Below, piece by piece: positions 16,039 through 22,547 of a DNA stretch of 45,855 nucleotides. The stretch is from Desulforhopalus sp. (GTDB lineage Bacteria > Desulfobacterota > Desulfobulbia > Desulfobulbales > Desulfocapsaceae). Both the position numbers and the translations under genes were made by a program. The notes under the pieces are model-generated. The model did no database searches, had not been told where the DNA came from, and saw nothing but the letters and a program-made list of their open reading frames with translations. How positions within the stretch are numbered: position 1 is the first letter of the stretch; the number at the start of each line of letters is the position of its first letter. The stretch lies in the NCBI GenBank assembly GCA_024710585.1, contig JANJUM010000062.1:1-45855 (forward strand), written 5' to 3'.

Positions 16039-16073
16039 AAAAAACCGCCATCGCCCCAAGGGGCGATGGCGGT
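16039..16073 (-). terminator. Intrinsic terminator of the fumarate-reductase-like operon
   Basis: A perfect 14-bp stem (ACCGCCATCGCCCC with its complement, 16044-16073, centre AA) is followed on the minus strand by TTTTTT (16044-16039). It lies 43 bases after the flavoprotein stop. It probably also stops rightward aspartokinase transcription, although no T-run follows on that side. Confidence 0.85.
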
Positions 16074-16080
16074 CCATGTG

Positions 16081-16100
16081 CCCCCCGGCAGGCCGGGGGG
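16081..16100 (-). repeat. Second hairpin ahead of the terminator
   Basis: CCCCCCGG and CCGGGGGG form a perfect 8-bp stem with a CAGG loop, between the flavoprotein stop and the main terminator. It may protect the mRNA 3' end. Confidence 0.5.
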
Positions 16101-16115
16101 AGACTACTGCGACCT

Positions 16116-17783
16116 TTATGCCATTTCCCGCCGCGCTTCCGGCCAGCGGCGCTCGCTGACCTCGTCGGTGGAGTAGTCGGGCAGGAGGATCGGGGCCACC
16201 GCCGGCTCGGTAATGCCGGCGTCGGCGAGTTCCTTCTCGAATTTGACCACATGGTCGAGGGTCAGCTTCTTCAACTGCACCCCGGAAGTGACATATTGGG
16301 CGGCATTCTTGCCGGCGCGGCGGCCAAAGGTGATGATGTCCTGCAGGCTGTTGCCCATGAGGCGGTTCTCGCCATGGACACCGCCGATGGCCTCACCGGC
16401 GGCATAGAGCCCGGGCACCACCGTCTCGGTGTTGCCGTTGACGTTGATGCCGCCGTTCTGGTAGTGCAAGGTCGGGAAGACGAGCATCGGCTCTTTGGAG
16501 ATATCGATGCCATGGCGCTCGAACTGGATGAACTTGGCGGGCAGTTCCTTCTTCACCGTGCCCGGGCCGTGCAGTTCCTCGATCATCGGCGAATCGAGCC
16601 ACAGGCCGACGCGGCCGGTGGGGGTCATGATGCCCTTGCCTTTCTCCAGCGCCTCGCGGATCAGCTCAGCCGACTCGACATCGCGCGGCTCGAGCGGGAA
16701 GCAGAACTGCTCGCCGTCGATATTGAGCACGTGGGCACCGAGACCACGCACCTTCTCGGTGATCAGCAGGCCGACGTTCTGCTCGGGGTAGGAGACCCCG
16801 GTGGGGTGGTACTGGGTGGAGTGGAGATCCTTGTTGCCGACCCCGGCCCGGTAAGCCATGACCACCCCGTCCATGGTGGCGCCATAGTGGTTGGTGGTGG
16901 CGAAACCCTTGATATGGAGGCGGCCAAAGCCGCCGGTGGCGATGATCACCGCCTTGGCGCGCACCACCGAGAACTCCTTGGTCTCCATGTTGTAGAGGAT
17001 GGCTCCACCGCATTTGCCGTCTTCGTCGAGGAGCAGTTCCACCGCCGGGCTGAATTCGAGGGTGGTGATCTGCTCGGCGCGGTTGCGCACCTCGTCGCGG
17101 ACCACGCGCATGATCTCGGCGCCGGTCATGTCGCCGGAGGACTGCAGCCGCTTGCGCGAGGAGCCGCCGCAGTGGCGGACGACGGTGCGACCATCCTCGT
17201 GCTTGTTGAACATCATGCCCAGGCTTTCCAGCCAGGCGATGGACAGCGGGGCGTCGTTGGCCAGAGCCGCAACCAGGTCGCGCTGGTTGGCGAAGTGCCC
17301 GCCGCCGATGGTATCCATAAAGTGGTAGTAGGGGGAGTCGCACTCGTGGGTGGCCGCCTGGATGCCGCCCTCGGCCATGATGGTGTTTGAGTCGCCGTGG
17401 CGCAGCTTGGTGGAAATGATCACCTTGCAGCCGCCCTGGGCGGCCATGATCGCCGCCGAAGTGCCGGCGCCGCCGCCGCCGATGACCAGCACGTCGGTGT
17501 CATAGTCGATCTTGCTCAGATCGACCTTATCCGGCCGCACCAGCGACTTCGATTCGAGCAGTCGGGCCACGCCCTCCTGATAGACATCGCCCTTGTTGGG
17601 GCCCACCGCCACCTGACGCTTGCCGCTCTCCTGGTAGTCGGGATGATACTTGGCCAGCACCTCGGCCCGCTCGGCCATGGTCAGGGCCGGGTAGTTTTCG
17701 TTGCGTTTGGCCATTGCCACCCGCTCGGGGCGAGTGGCCTCGACCCGCTTGATGAGTTCCTTCAGTTCCGGAGTATATGCCAT
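16116..17783 (-). CDS. Fumarate reductase/succinate dehydrogenase flavoprotein, thiol:fumarate-reductase (TfrA)-like
   Basis: 555 residues, last gene of a four-gene redox operon. GGGGAG (102-107) is the FAD dinucleotide fold. Catalytic regions are intact: HPTG, TEKVRG, HYQNGGI and ENRLMGNSLQD match the substrate-binding His/Arg residues of FrdA/SdhA. The motif that carries covalent FAD in SdhA/FrdA (S-H-T/S) reads SNT here, with Asn133 for His, so FAD should be non-covalent, as reported for TfrA and L-aspartate oxidase. Expected reaction: fumarate/succinate interconversion, with electrons passed via the Fe-S subunit to HdrBC-like subunits. AAGGAGAG precedes the ATG. It is cytosolic or peripheral, with no Tat signal. 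Confidence 0.88.
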   Translation of the reverse strand: MAYTPELKELIKRVEATRPERVAMAKRNENYPALTMAERAEVLAKYHPDYQESGKRQVAVGPNKGDVYQEGVARLLESKSLVRPDKVDLSKIDYDTDVLVIGGGGAGTSAAIMAAQGGCKVIISTKLRHGDSNTIMAEGGIQAATHECDSPYYHFMDTIGGGHFANQRDLVAALANDAPLSIAWLESLGMMFNKHEDGRTVVRHCGGSSRKRLQSSGDMTGAEIMRVVRDEVRNRAEQITTLEFSPAVELLLDEDGKCGGAILYNMETKEFSVVRAKAVIIATGGFGRLHIKGFATTNHYGATMDGVVMAYRAGVGNKDLHSTQYHPTGVSYPEQNVGLLITEKVRGLGAHVLNIDGEQFCFPLEPRDVESAELIREALEKGKGIMTPTGRVGLWLDSPMIEELHGPGTVKKELPAKFIQFERHGIDISKEPMLVFPTLHYQNGGINVNGNTETVVPGLYAAGEAIGGVHGENRLMGNSLQDIITFGRRAGKNAAQYVTSGVQLKKLTLDHVVKFEKELADAGITEPAVAPILLPDYSTDEVSERRWPEARREMA

Positions 17784-17819
17784 GATCTCTCTCCTTGATC
17801 TCGATCTGGTACGTCGATG

Positions 17820-18614
17820 TTATAGATATTGAGTCTCTTTCGGCATCCACTTGCCGCCTTCGAAGAAATCCGGTTCACGCTCGCGCTCGACGTAACGTTT
17901 CTCCAGCTCCTCCTTGCTCATCCCGGCGAGGTCGCCGAGCATGGTCTGGTACTTGCCGGACTCGATTTCGGAAACGCGCTTCTGCAGATGCTCCGCCTGG
18001 GGCAGGATATATTTGCCGTAGACGCGGCGGGCGAGTTGGGCGACATGGTACTGGGGGATCTCGCCGAGACAGCGGCTGGCGCAGAGCCCGCACTGGATGC
18101 AGTCGAAGGAGATTTTCGCCGCCCTGGCGATGTCGCCCTGCTTGATGGCCGAGATATAGCCGAGGACGTCTACATCCATGGGGCAGGCCTTGGTGCACTG
18201 GTTACAGGCGACACAGCGAAACACCTCGGGGTAGAGGGCGTGGATGGCCTCCGCCAGGCCGCCGATGGCGTTGATGTCGTAGGATGCGCGATTGGCCGGA
18301 TAGAAGGGGATCTGCGCCAGGTACATGTTGGCCTCGACCACCGTCTGGCAGGCCAGGCCGAAGTGCAGCTTGTAGTCCCCGGCCATGCGGTAGACGGTCG
18401 GGCAGGCGCCGCAGATGCCGCCGCGGCAGCCGGCGCCGCGCAGGAACTTGAAGCCGGCGAACTCCATGGCCTTCATGATGGTCAGGGTCTCGGGCACCTC
18501 GTACTTCTTGCCCATGATATAGACGGGGATGGCCTTGGCGCCCTCGGGCAGGATGGCCCGGTCTCCGGTGGCCACCCTGGGGGTGGTCTTCTTGCTTTCG
18601 TTGGCGTTACACAT
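17820..18614 (-). CDS. Iron-sulfur subunit (FrdB/SdhB-like, with [2Fe-2S] and two [4Fe-4S] sites)
   Basis: 264 residues. CRGGICGACP is the second part of a [2Fe-2S] ferredoxin domain (about 33-100). CVACNQCTKACPMD and CIQCGLCASRCLGE (about 133-190) are two full 4x Cys [4Fe-4S] motifs. In FrdB/SdhB one cluster is [3Fe-4S] and the last helix contacts a quinone-binding anchor, whereas here both motifs are of the [4Fe-4S] type and no membrane anchor gene is present. Electrons therefore probably go to the HdrB/C-like neighbours. It lies 36 bases before the flavoprotein and 56 bases after the HdrB-like gene; GGAGATA is the ribosome-binding site. Confidence 0.87.
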   Translation of the reverse strand: MCNANESKKTTPRVATGDRAILPEGAKAIPVYIMGKKYEVPETLTIMKAMEFAGFKFLRGAGCRGGICGACPTVYRMAGDYKLHFGLACQTVVEANMYLAQIPFYPANRASYDINAIGGLAEAIHALYPEVFRCVACNQCTKACPMDVDVLGYISAIKQGDIARAAKISFDCIQCGLCASRCLGEIPQYHVAQLARRVYGKYILPQAEHLQKRVSEIESGKYQTMLGDLAGMSKEELEKRYVEREREPDFFEGGKWMPKETQYL

Positions 18615-18670
18615 GGTTTGATATCTCCAAAGAGTGCTGGGATGTTTGCAGAGGCCGTCGACTTCAGGGT

Positions 18671-19555
18671 CTAGACCGCAGCCAGACAGGCTTTTTCGCG
18701 CAGCAGGTCGACCCCGACCGCCTCGTTCATCTCAAAGTGGCAGGTGGCCGCGTCGATGCCCAGGGCCAGCGCCAGCAGCTGGGTGAAATAGAAGGTCGGC
18801 AGCGGCGAGGCAATGGCCGATGCCGCAAGCAGCCGTCCCTGCTGCTTGCCGAGGTTGTACTCGCACAAGGGGCAGCTGGTGGCCAGCGCCTCGACACCGG
18901 CGGCGGCGGCCTGGTTGAGGATATTCGCCGCGGCGCTGTTGTTGCCCTCGGGAGAGGCCAGCACCTGATAGGAGCCGCAGCACTTGTCGGCGGCGGCGAA
19001 GGGTTGCACGGTGGCGCCGAGGGCCTCGAGCAGCTCGCTCATCAGGGCGAAGCTGCCGAAGGGCTCGATGCCCACTTCGGCCGGGCGCTGCAGGGTGCAG
19101 CCATAGTAGGGGGCGACGCGCAGGCCGCTGAGCGGGGCCGCGACCTTGTCGCGCACCTTGTCCCAGCCGACCGTCTCCTTGAGGAAGGTGAGGTAGTGCA
19201 CCACCTCGACCTCGCCGGCGTAGTCGATCTCCTCGTCCATGAAGCGGTTGATGGTGTCGCGCCTGACCGGATCGGTCTTCATCATCAGGTTGGCCCTGGC
19301 CAGGGTGTTGTAGCACATCGAGCACAGGGTCACCAGCTGGTTGGCTCCCTGCTCCTTGGCGCGCACCAGGTTGCGCACCGGCCCCACCTGGTGGATGAGG
19401 TCGTCGGCGGTGAGCGAGTGCACGGCACCGCAGCAATTCCACCTGTCGATCTCCCGCACCTCGACCCCCAGGGCCTCGAGGGCGGCAACAGCGGCCCGGT
19501 CGAGATTCCTGGCCTTGGTTTTCAGAGTGCAGCCCGGATAGTAACTGATCTTCAT
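18671..19555 (-). CDS. Heterodisulfide reductase subunit B-like protein (two CCG domains)
   Basis: 294 residues from ATG 19555 with AAGGAGAG five bases upstream. Two complete Cys-rich (CCG) modules are visible: YPGCTLK...NCCG...CSMC and YYGCTLQ...KCCGSY...CPLC, the pattern that binds the unusual non-cubane Fe-S clusters of HdrB. In methanogens HdrB reduces CoM-S-S-CoB; in bacteria such subunits serve thiol/disulfide, quinone or formate-linked redox. There is no membrane helix, so a membrane partner or soluble thiol electron carrier is missing from the window. It starts eight bases after the HdrC-like gene. Confidence 0.87.
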   Translation of the reverse strand: MKISYYPGCTLKTKARNLDRAAVAALEALGVEVREIDRWNCCGAVHSLTADDLIHQVGPVRNLVRAKEQGANQLVTLCSMCYNTLARANLMMKTDPVRRDTINRFMDEEIDYAGEVEVVHYLTFLKETVGWDKVRDKVAAPLSGLRVAPYYGCTLQRPAEVGIEPFGSFALMSELLEALGATVQPFAAADKCCGSYQVLASPEGNNSAAANILNQAAAAGVEALATSCPLCEYNLGKQQGRLLAASAIASPLPTFYFTQLLALALGIDAATCHFEMNEAVGVDLLREKACLAAV

Positions 19556-19563
19556 CGCTCTCC

Positions 19564-19971
19564 TTAACTGGTGAATTTTCTGAATCCGGCCACCAGGGCG
19601 ATCTGCGGCATTTCCGCAACGGTCTCCCGGGGCAGCGCGGACGGTTCGATATGGTTGCGGCTCTTGCGCAGCACCTGCTGACGCAGGGCTTCCATGACCC
19701 TGGCGATATCGATGCCACGCGGGCATTTCACCGAACAGGCGTGACAGGAGGCGCATTTCCAGTAGCTGTTGACCCCGGAGAGGCGGTCGAGCAGGCCGAA
19801 CTGGGCCAGATGCATGACCCGGCGCGGACTGATGTCCATCTCCTGCGCCATGGGGCACATGCCGGTGCAGGTGGCGCACTGCATGCAGAGCTTGACGCTC
19901 TCGCCGCTCAGTTCCTTCAGCCTGGCGATCGCCGGCAGCGACGGCGTCTTGGCTGTCATCTCGATTGTCAT
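19564..19971 (-). CDS. Heterodisulfide reductase subunit C-like ferredoxin
   Basis: 135 residues with two [4Fe-4S] motifs, CMQCATCTGMCPM (about 29-41) and CASCHACSVKCPRG (about 73-86), as in HdrC. It should pass electrons between the HdrB-like subunit and the FrdB-like subunit. It is the first gene of the operon, with a leader of about 165 bases from the promoter at 20143-20170. A GGAA about eight bases upstream is a weak ribosome-binding site; an in-frame ATG at codon 5 is an alternative start. Confidence 0.85.
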   Translation of the reverse strand: MTIEMTAKTPSLPAIARLKELSGESVKLCMQCATCTGMCPMAQEMDISPRRVMHLAQFGLLDRLSGVNSYWKCASCHACSVKCPRGIDIARVMEALRQQVLRKSRNHIEPSALPRETVAEMPQIALVAGFRKFTS

Positions 19972-20110
19972 GATTCGTTCCGTTTACGATCCGATAGATG
20001 TTTCCTGCCAGGCAGCGCAGGATATTGTGGCGCCTGCGGGACGGCGGAAACCTCCCCGCCCGCGGACACCCTGCCCATTGGCACCATCCTCGCGTTGCGG
20101 GAACGGCGCC

Positions 20111-20139
20111 GGCCCTGGTGCGACACCCGCACCAGGGCC
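20111..20139 (-). promoter_or_regulatory. Perfect 12-bp hairpin at the 5' end of the redox-operon mRNA
   Basis: GGCCCTGGTGCG (20111-20122) and CGCACCAGGGCC (20128-20139) with a 5-base loop. The predicted transcription start (about 20136) falls at the outer edge of this stem, so the mRNA would begin with the hairpin. It could block 5'-end-dependent decay, or act at DNA level as an operator. Confidence 0.6.
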
Positions 20140-20142
20140 GTA

Positions 20143-20170
20143 TATTTACCAAACCATGCGCTTTTTTCAA
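20143..20170 (-). promoter_or_regulatory. Sigma70-like promoter of the fumarate-reductase-like operon
   Basis: On the minus strand: TTGAAA (20170-20165), a 16-base spacer, TAAATA (20148-20143), in a locally AT-rich stretch. Confidence 0.6.
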
Positions 20171-20209
20171 CAGTCTTTATAGACTATGAAATCGGCACGT
20201 TGAGCGGAA

Positions 20210-20231
20210 AGCAATGAATGATTGCTCATTT
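20210..20231 (+). repeat. AT-rich inverted repeat followed by a T run
   Basis: AGCAAT (20210-20215) and ATTGCT (20221-20226) with a 5-base centre, then CATTTTTT. There is no rightward gene upstream for it to terminate, so an operator for one of the flanking promoters is as likely as a weak terminator. Confidence 0.35.
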
Positions 20232-20295
20232 TTTGCCTTGGGCGCGACCGACCCCGCCGGTCCGCGTTCGACGGGGGCCGGCGGACAGGCAGAAC

Positions 20296-20324
20296 TTGCC
20301 AAACCCTGCCGCGGCTGTTATATT
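20296..20324 (+). promoter_or_regulatory. Strong sigma70-like promoter of the small Arg-rich protein gene
   Basis: TTGCCA (20296-20301), an exact 17-base spacer, TATATT (20319-20324); the predicted start near 20331 gives a 68-base leader. Confidence 0.6.
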
Positions 20325-20398
20325 GTTGCCATACTTTCGCATGGTTAGCAGTGACAGCAGTCTTTTCAACCGTTTCAGCCGAAAGGGATGACACCACG

Positions 20399-20680
20399 AT
20401 GAACGCGCCGGCTCATTTCAGCTGGGATGGCGGCGAGCGGAGGCGGCCGAACAGCTGCCGTCGCGTCGCCGATCGCCGCAGCAACCACGAACGACGCCAC
20501 GACCCGCGCACTGGCGGCATGGTTACACCGCGCGGGCTCTTCGCCTGGCTGCGCGCCCTCACCAGAAGGCGCCTCGGGGTGGATCGCCGGAAAAACCCCG
20601 ATCAGCGAAAGGGCAATCGACGCATGGCCACACGCTGTTCCCTGCTCACCCGGGAAGAACTTGCCGATCTCCTCCGCTGA
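20399..20680 (+). CDS. Small Arg-rich protein of unknown function
   Basis: 93 residues from ATG 20399 (MNAPAHFSWDGGERRRP), preceded by AAAGGGA and by a good promoter at 20296-20324. The protein is strongly basic, with repeated RR pairs (ERRRPNSCRRVADRRSNHERR; RRLGVDRRKNPDQRKGNRR), and ends with a short helical LLTREELADLLR. No signal peptide, membrane helix or metal motif. An Arg-rich body suggests nucleic-acid or acidic-surface binding, but I recognise no family. A four-codon frame (ATG 20388) ends in the gene's own start as ATGA. I rate it real because promoter, RBS and start line up. Confidence 0.6.
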   Translation: MNAPAHFSWDGGERRRPNSCRRVADRRSNHERRHDPRTGGMVTPRGLFAWLRALTRRRLGVDRRKNPDQRKGNRRMATRCSLLTREELADLLR

Positions 20681-20711
20681 CCATCCACCAGCGCAAAGAG
20701 TGGTGAGAGGT

Positions 20712-21668
20712 TCAGCGTCCCTGGGGGGAAGCCTCGCTCTCCGGGGGACAGTCGCTTTGCACCGAACAGGCGTCCTGCTGCGGGGCAGCAGACAGGCCGA
20801 AGACGGGGGGGGCGGCCAGGGATTGGTCGCGGGAGACTGCGGAAACCGCGGAGGGGGCCGATGTTGCCGGACGGCAGGCCTGTTGCAGATAGTCGATGAT
20901 GCGCCGCTCGCCTTTGATGAAGCGGAGTTCCTCGCCCTCATCGACGAGCAGCAGAGGCACTTCACGTATCGACAGACTCTGCAGGAAGAGGCGGTTCCCC
21001 TCCGGCTGGTAATCGGGGAAGCGCCGTATACCCTTGACGGCGAAGGAATCGATGGTCTCGATGGGGTTGAAGCGCAGGGTGCAGCGCGTCCCCGCGCCAA
21101 GGCTGGCGATGACCTTCTCGCAGTGTCCGCAGGAGGCGGAAAAGAACAGGTAGAGGGTGGCGGCATCGCCCTCGCCGGGCAGCTCGGCCATGCTTCCCGC
21201 CGCGAGGGTCTCCTTCCTCTCCCCCGGCGAAGAGGTGAACTGCAGGCTCAGGCAAGCCGCCATCACTGCGGTGAAGACAGCCGCGCCGCGGATCATCTGG
21301 CGCAGGCCGCAGCAGAGGTTGAGCAAAACGATGGCGGAAAAAACAATCAGGCAGTAAGAGCAGAACACCCTGGCCACGGCATACTGGAAAAAGACGAGAA
21401 CCGCCTCGGCGGCCAGGGCGGCGAGGAGCAGCAGCCGGGCGAACTTGAGCAGGTGCTCCCGCCGCTGCCGCCCTTTGAAAAACAGCCAGAAGAGGATGAG
21501 GAAAAAGCCCATGCCGGCGAGATTGAACCACAGTGGCGGAACCCTGGTCAGGCTGTCGACCACGGCGCAACCGTCATTGAGGCAGATGGCTTCCTTGCCG
21601 CTGGCGATGAGATAGACCTGAACCGCCGTCAGCGCGGCGGCGAGAAGAGCGATGCTAGCACGGATCAT
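20712..21668 (-). CDS. Vitamin K epoxide reductase (VKOR) fused to a thioredoxin-like domain
   Basis: 318 residues from ATG 21668 (MIRASIALLAAALTAVQVYL). Four to five transmembrane helices carry the VKOR cysteines: loop pair Cys29/Cys34 (ICLNDGC) and active-site pair Cys103/Cys106 (CSYC). After a linker, a periplasmic thioredoxin-like domain (from about 168) has Cys180-Gly-His-Cys183 and a cis-Pro region (IREVPLLLVDEG). VKOR-Trx fusions oxidise cysteines of exported proteins and pass electrons to quinone, replacing DsbB. A 35-residue tail after the thioredoxin fold holds two more cysteines. No separate DsbA is nearby. The Shine-Dalgarno is weak, and a leader hairpin lies at 21702-21737. Confidence 0.87.
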   Translation of the reverse strand: MIRASIALLAAALTAVQVYLIASGKEAICLNDGCAVVDSLTRVPPLWFNLAGMGFFLILFWLFFKGRQRREHLLKFARLLLLAALAAEAVLVFFQYAVARVFCSYCLIVFSAIVLLNLCCGLRQMIRGAAVFTAVMAACLSLQFTSSPGERKETLAAGSMAELPGEGDAATLYLFFSASCGHCEKVIASLGAGTRCTLRFNPIETIDSFAVKGIRRFPDYQPEGNRLFLQSLSIREVPLLLVDEGEELRFIKGERRIIDYLQQACRPATSAPSAVSAVSRDQSLAAPPVFGLSAAPQQDACSVQSDCPPESEASPQGR

Positions 21669-21701
21669 GGCAGTCCCAGAATGGTCGCCCCGACAGATCC
21701 T

Positions 21702-21737
21702 GGCCACCCCGCCAGGCAAACCAGCGGCGGGGCGGCC
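21702..21737 (-). promoter_or_regulatory. Leader hairpin upstream of the VKOR gene
   Basis: CCCCGCC (21707-21713) pairs with GGCGGGG (21726-21732), flanked by GGCC on both sides. The single mismatch becomes a G-U pair only in minus-strand RNA, giving a 12-bp stem about 34 bases before the VKOR start codon. The rest of the 259-base divergent region to elaA shows no gene. Confidence 0.45.
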
Positions 21738-21927
21738 AATGACCAGGGGTCAGGGCTGTAACGGATCGTTTTACGGAATTTTGTCACCCATTAAAGACAA
21801 TTCCCGACTGAACCGCAACTGCGAAGAGACCTCGGCGGAAGCCAAAGTTCCGTTTTCCATCCTTCGACCAGGGGAGCGCGGGCCATAGCCCATCTCCCCG
21901 GCAATTTTAAAGAAAGTCCTCTACGAT

Positions 21928-22401
21928 ATGAACATGGCAGAAAACATTCTCTGGCAATGGCTCCCCTTTGCCGCCCTTGGCGTCGATGACCTCTACGCCA
22001 TTCTCGCCCTGCGCCAGGAGGTCTTCGTGGTCGAGCAGCGCTGCGCCTACCTCGACTGCGACGGCAGCGATCAGGAGGCCCTGCACCTCGTCGGGTGGAG
22101 CGGCGACGGACGATCTCGGCGCCCACTGGCCTATCTGCGGGTACTGCCACCGGCTGGCGACGGCCTGCCGGTGCGCATCGGCCGTCTGCTCACCCACGCC
22201 GATATCCGCCACCGCGGGGTGGCGCGCGACATGCTGCGGCTAGCCATAGAACGACTCGAGACCTTCTATCCGGGGCGGCCCATCGCCATTTCAGCGCAGC
22301 AGTATCTGCTCGGCTTTTACGGGCGTTTCGGATTTTACGCCACCTCGCCACCCTACCTCGAGGACGGAATCCCCCATGTGGATATGATCCGCAGCCCGTG
22401 A
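21928..22401 (+). CDS. elaA: ElaA-type GNAT acetyltransferase
   Basis: 157 residues. LRQEVFVVEQRCAYLDCDGSDQEA is the diagnostic ElaA segment; RIGRLLTHADIRHRGVARDML is the acetyl-CoA-binding motif A (R-x-x-G-x-G/A); QQYLLGFYGRFGF is the C-terminal GNAT strand/helix. ElaA proteins are small cytosolic N-acetyltransferases of unknown in vivo substrate. Start: ATG 21928 or ATG 21934; neither has a good Shine-Dalgarno. It is divergent from the VKOR gene and looks monocistronic. Confidence 0.9.
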   Translation: MNMAENILWQWLPFAALGVDDLYAILALRQEVFVVEQRCAYLDCDGSDQEALHLVGWSGDGRSRRPLAYLRVLPPAGDGLPVRIGRLLTHADIRHRGVARDMLRLAIERLETFYPGRPIAISAQQYLLGFYGRFGFYATSPPYLEDGIPHVDMIRSP

Positions 22402-22450
22402 ACAGGGCGAACCATGGAGTGACGAATACCGGTCACCCTGCCGACAGCGA

Positions 22451-22479
22451 TTGGCAAAACTGGAGAAATACGATACTTT
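22451..22479 (+). promoter_or_regulatory. Candidate promoter of the Csd6-like/Csd4-like gene pair
   Basis: TTGGCA (22451-22456), a 17-base spacer, TACTTT (22474-22479); the predicted start near 22486 gives a leader of about 60 bases. Confidence 0.4.
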
Positions 22480-22547
22480 GATCGCTTCTCCGCATATGGC
22501 ATCCCGGGCAGCGCCCTTCGAACCTTACTTTGTCCCGCATCCCTTCA

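Larger units (their letters stand above)
19972..20398. other. 427-base divergent regulatory region (redox operon / Arg-rich protein)
   Basis: No supported gene. It contains a leftward promoter (20143-20170), a 12-bp leader hairpin (20111-20139), a small AT-rich hairpin followed by T's (20210-20231) and a rightward promoter (20296-20324). The AT-rich stretch 20140-20235 stands out from the GC-rich surroundings. Confidence 0.6.

Noticed and set aside
16116-19971. Assignment of the operon as ordinary succinate dehydrogenase or quinol:fumarate reductase
   Set aside because: No cytochrome b/anchor gene, no covalent-FAD His, and HdrB/HdrC-like subunits instead.
20427-21761. 444-codon rightward open frame over the VKOR gene
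   Set aside because: VKOR and thioredoxin motifs on the other strand explain the sequence; the frame has no family features.
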